From DASREM01 sp035652095 (GTDB taxonomy: Bacteria > Acidobacteriota > Terriglobia > Terriglobales > Acidobacteriaceae): DNA of 14,695 bases. Shown here piece by piece: positions 13,459-14,695 of the stretch. The position numbers were made by a program, and so were the translations under genes. Under the pieces are notes generated by a model. The model was given only the letters and a program-made list of their open reading frames with translations. It was not told the DNA's origin and ran no database searches. Location: NCBI GenBank assembly GCA_035652095.1, contig DASREM010000042.1, forward strand, positions 1 to 14,695, read 5' to 3'. Each line of letters begins with the position of its first letter. The first letter of the stretch is position 1.

Positions 13459-13499
13459 AAGCAAAAACCGCCAGTTTTGCTGGCGGCTTTGCTTTTTCT
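13459..13499. terminator. Bidirectional intrinsic terminator between vapC and clpC
   Basis: AAGCAAAAACCGCCAG (13459-13474) pairs with CTGGCGGCTTTGCTT (13480-13494) around TTTTG, a stem of about 15 bp with one bulge. On the plus strand a T-rich TTTGCTTTTT follows the GC stem; on the minus strand the tail is TTTTTGCTT. It can therefore end both the vapBC and the clpC transcripts. Confidence 0.85.
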
Positions 13500-13539
13500 C
13501 GCTTCGCTCGCGGACACCCGAGGCGGCTGTCCCTACACG
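13497..13539. repeat. Intergenic repeat, copy B
   Basis: A 43-base element TCTCGCTTCGCTCG...CCTACACG, nearly identical to copy A. Its core CGAGGCGGCTGTCCCT also occurs, with one extra G, at 8918-8934 in the hairpin between the DinB and cupin genes. It ends 3 bases before the clpC stop codon. Confidence 0.7.
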
Positions 13540-13542
13540 CGA

Positions 13543-14694
<1,152 letters not shown>

Positions 14695-14695
14695 C

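Noticed and set aside
13363..13542. CRISPR-like array
   Set aside because: There are only two unit copies with a terminator hairpin between them and no cas genes nearby.

Overview
The window looks like chromosomal DNA of a GC-rich free-living bacterium. I favour an acidobacterium (Terriglobia/Koribacter-like). This is inference from gene flavour only: a Gly-rich lipoprotein built from repeated ~110-residue modules of a kind I associate with Acidobacteria, a DinB gene divergent from a WYL regulator, and dispersed GC-rich intergenic repeats. There is no rRNA, tRNA, CRISPR array, transposase or integrase. Both ends cut through genes.

Layout: (1) 2-3993, plus strand: the end of the ATPase YchF, a ZIP metal transporter, then a MarR-type repressor and a CBS-domain ClC chloride transporter 10 bases apart, probably one transcript from an operator-bearing and apparently leaderless promoter. 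(2) 4017-7117, minus strand: a large surface lipoprotein (Ig-like domain plus four internal repeats) and a membrane-anchored trypsin-like protease, each its own unit; an intrinsic terminator follows the protease gene. (3) 7264-8842, minus strand: cupin, small three-helix membrane protein, cyclase/kynurenine-formamidase-like hydrolase and glutaredoxin, tightly packed and probably one operon. (4) 8942-10528: a DinB-like protein (minus) divergent from a WYL/YafY-type regulator (plus), with a two-palindrome operator between them. (5) 10546-13362, accessory: a PD-(D/E)xK nuclease + DUF2075 helicase fusion of lower GC (minus) and a VapBC toxin-antitoxin pair (plus). (6) 13543-end, minus strand: the C-terminal half of ClpC. 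A bidirectional terminator bracketed by two copies of a ~44-base repeat separates vapC from clpC.

The housekeeping parts (YchF, ClpC, Clc, ZIP) are ordinary. The parts most worth a second look are the stand-alone nuclease-helicase beside VapBC, two promoters with the same 7-base gap between the -10 box and the start codon, the three related copies of a GC-rich repeat, and enzymes with altered metal-site residues (the DinB-like protein and the cyclase). I see no convincing wholly new multi-gene system; the nuclease-helicase is the best candidate for an under-described activity, possibly phage defence.
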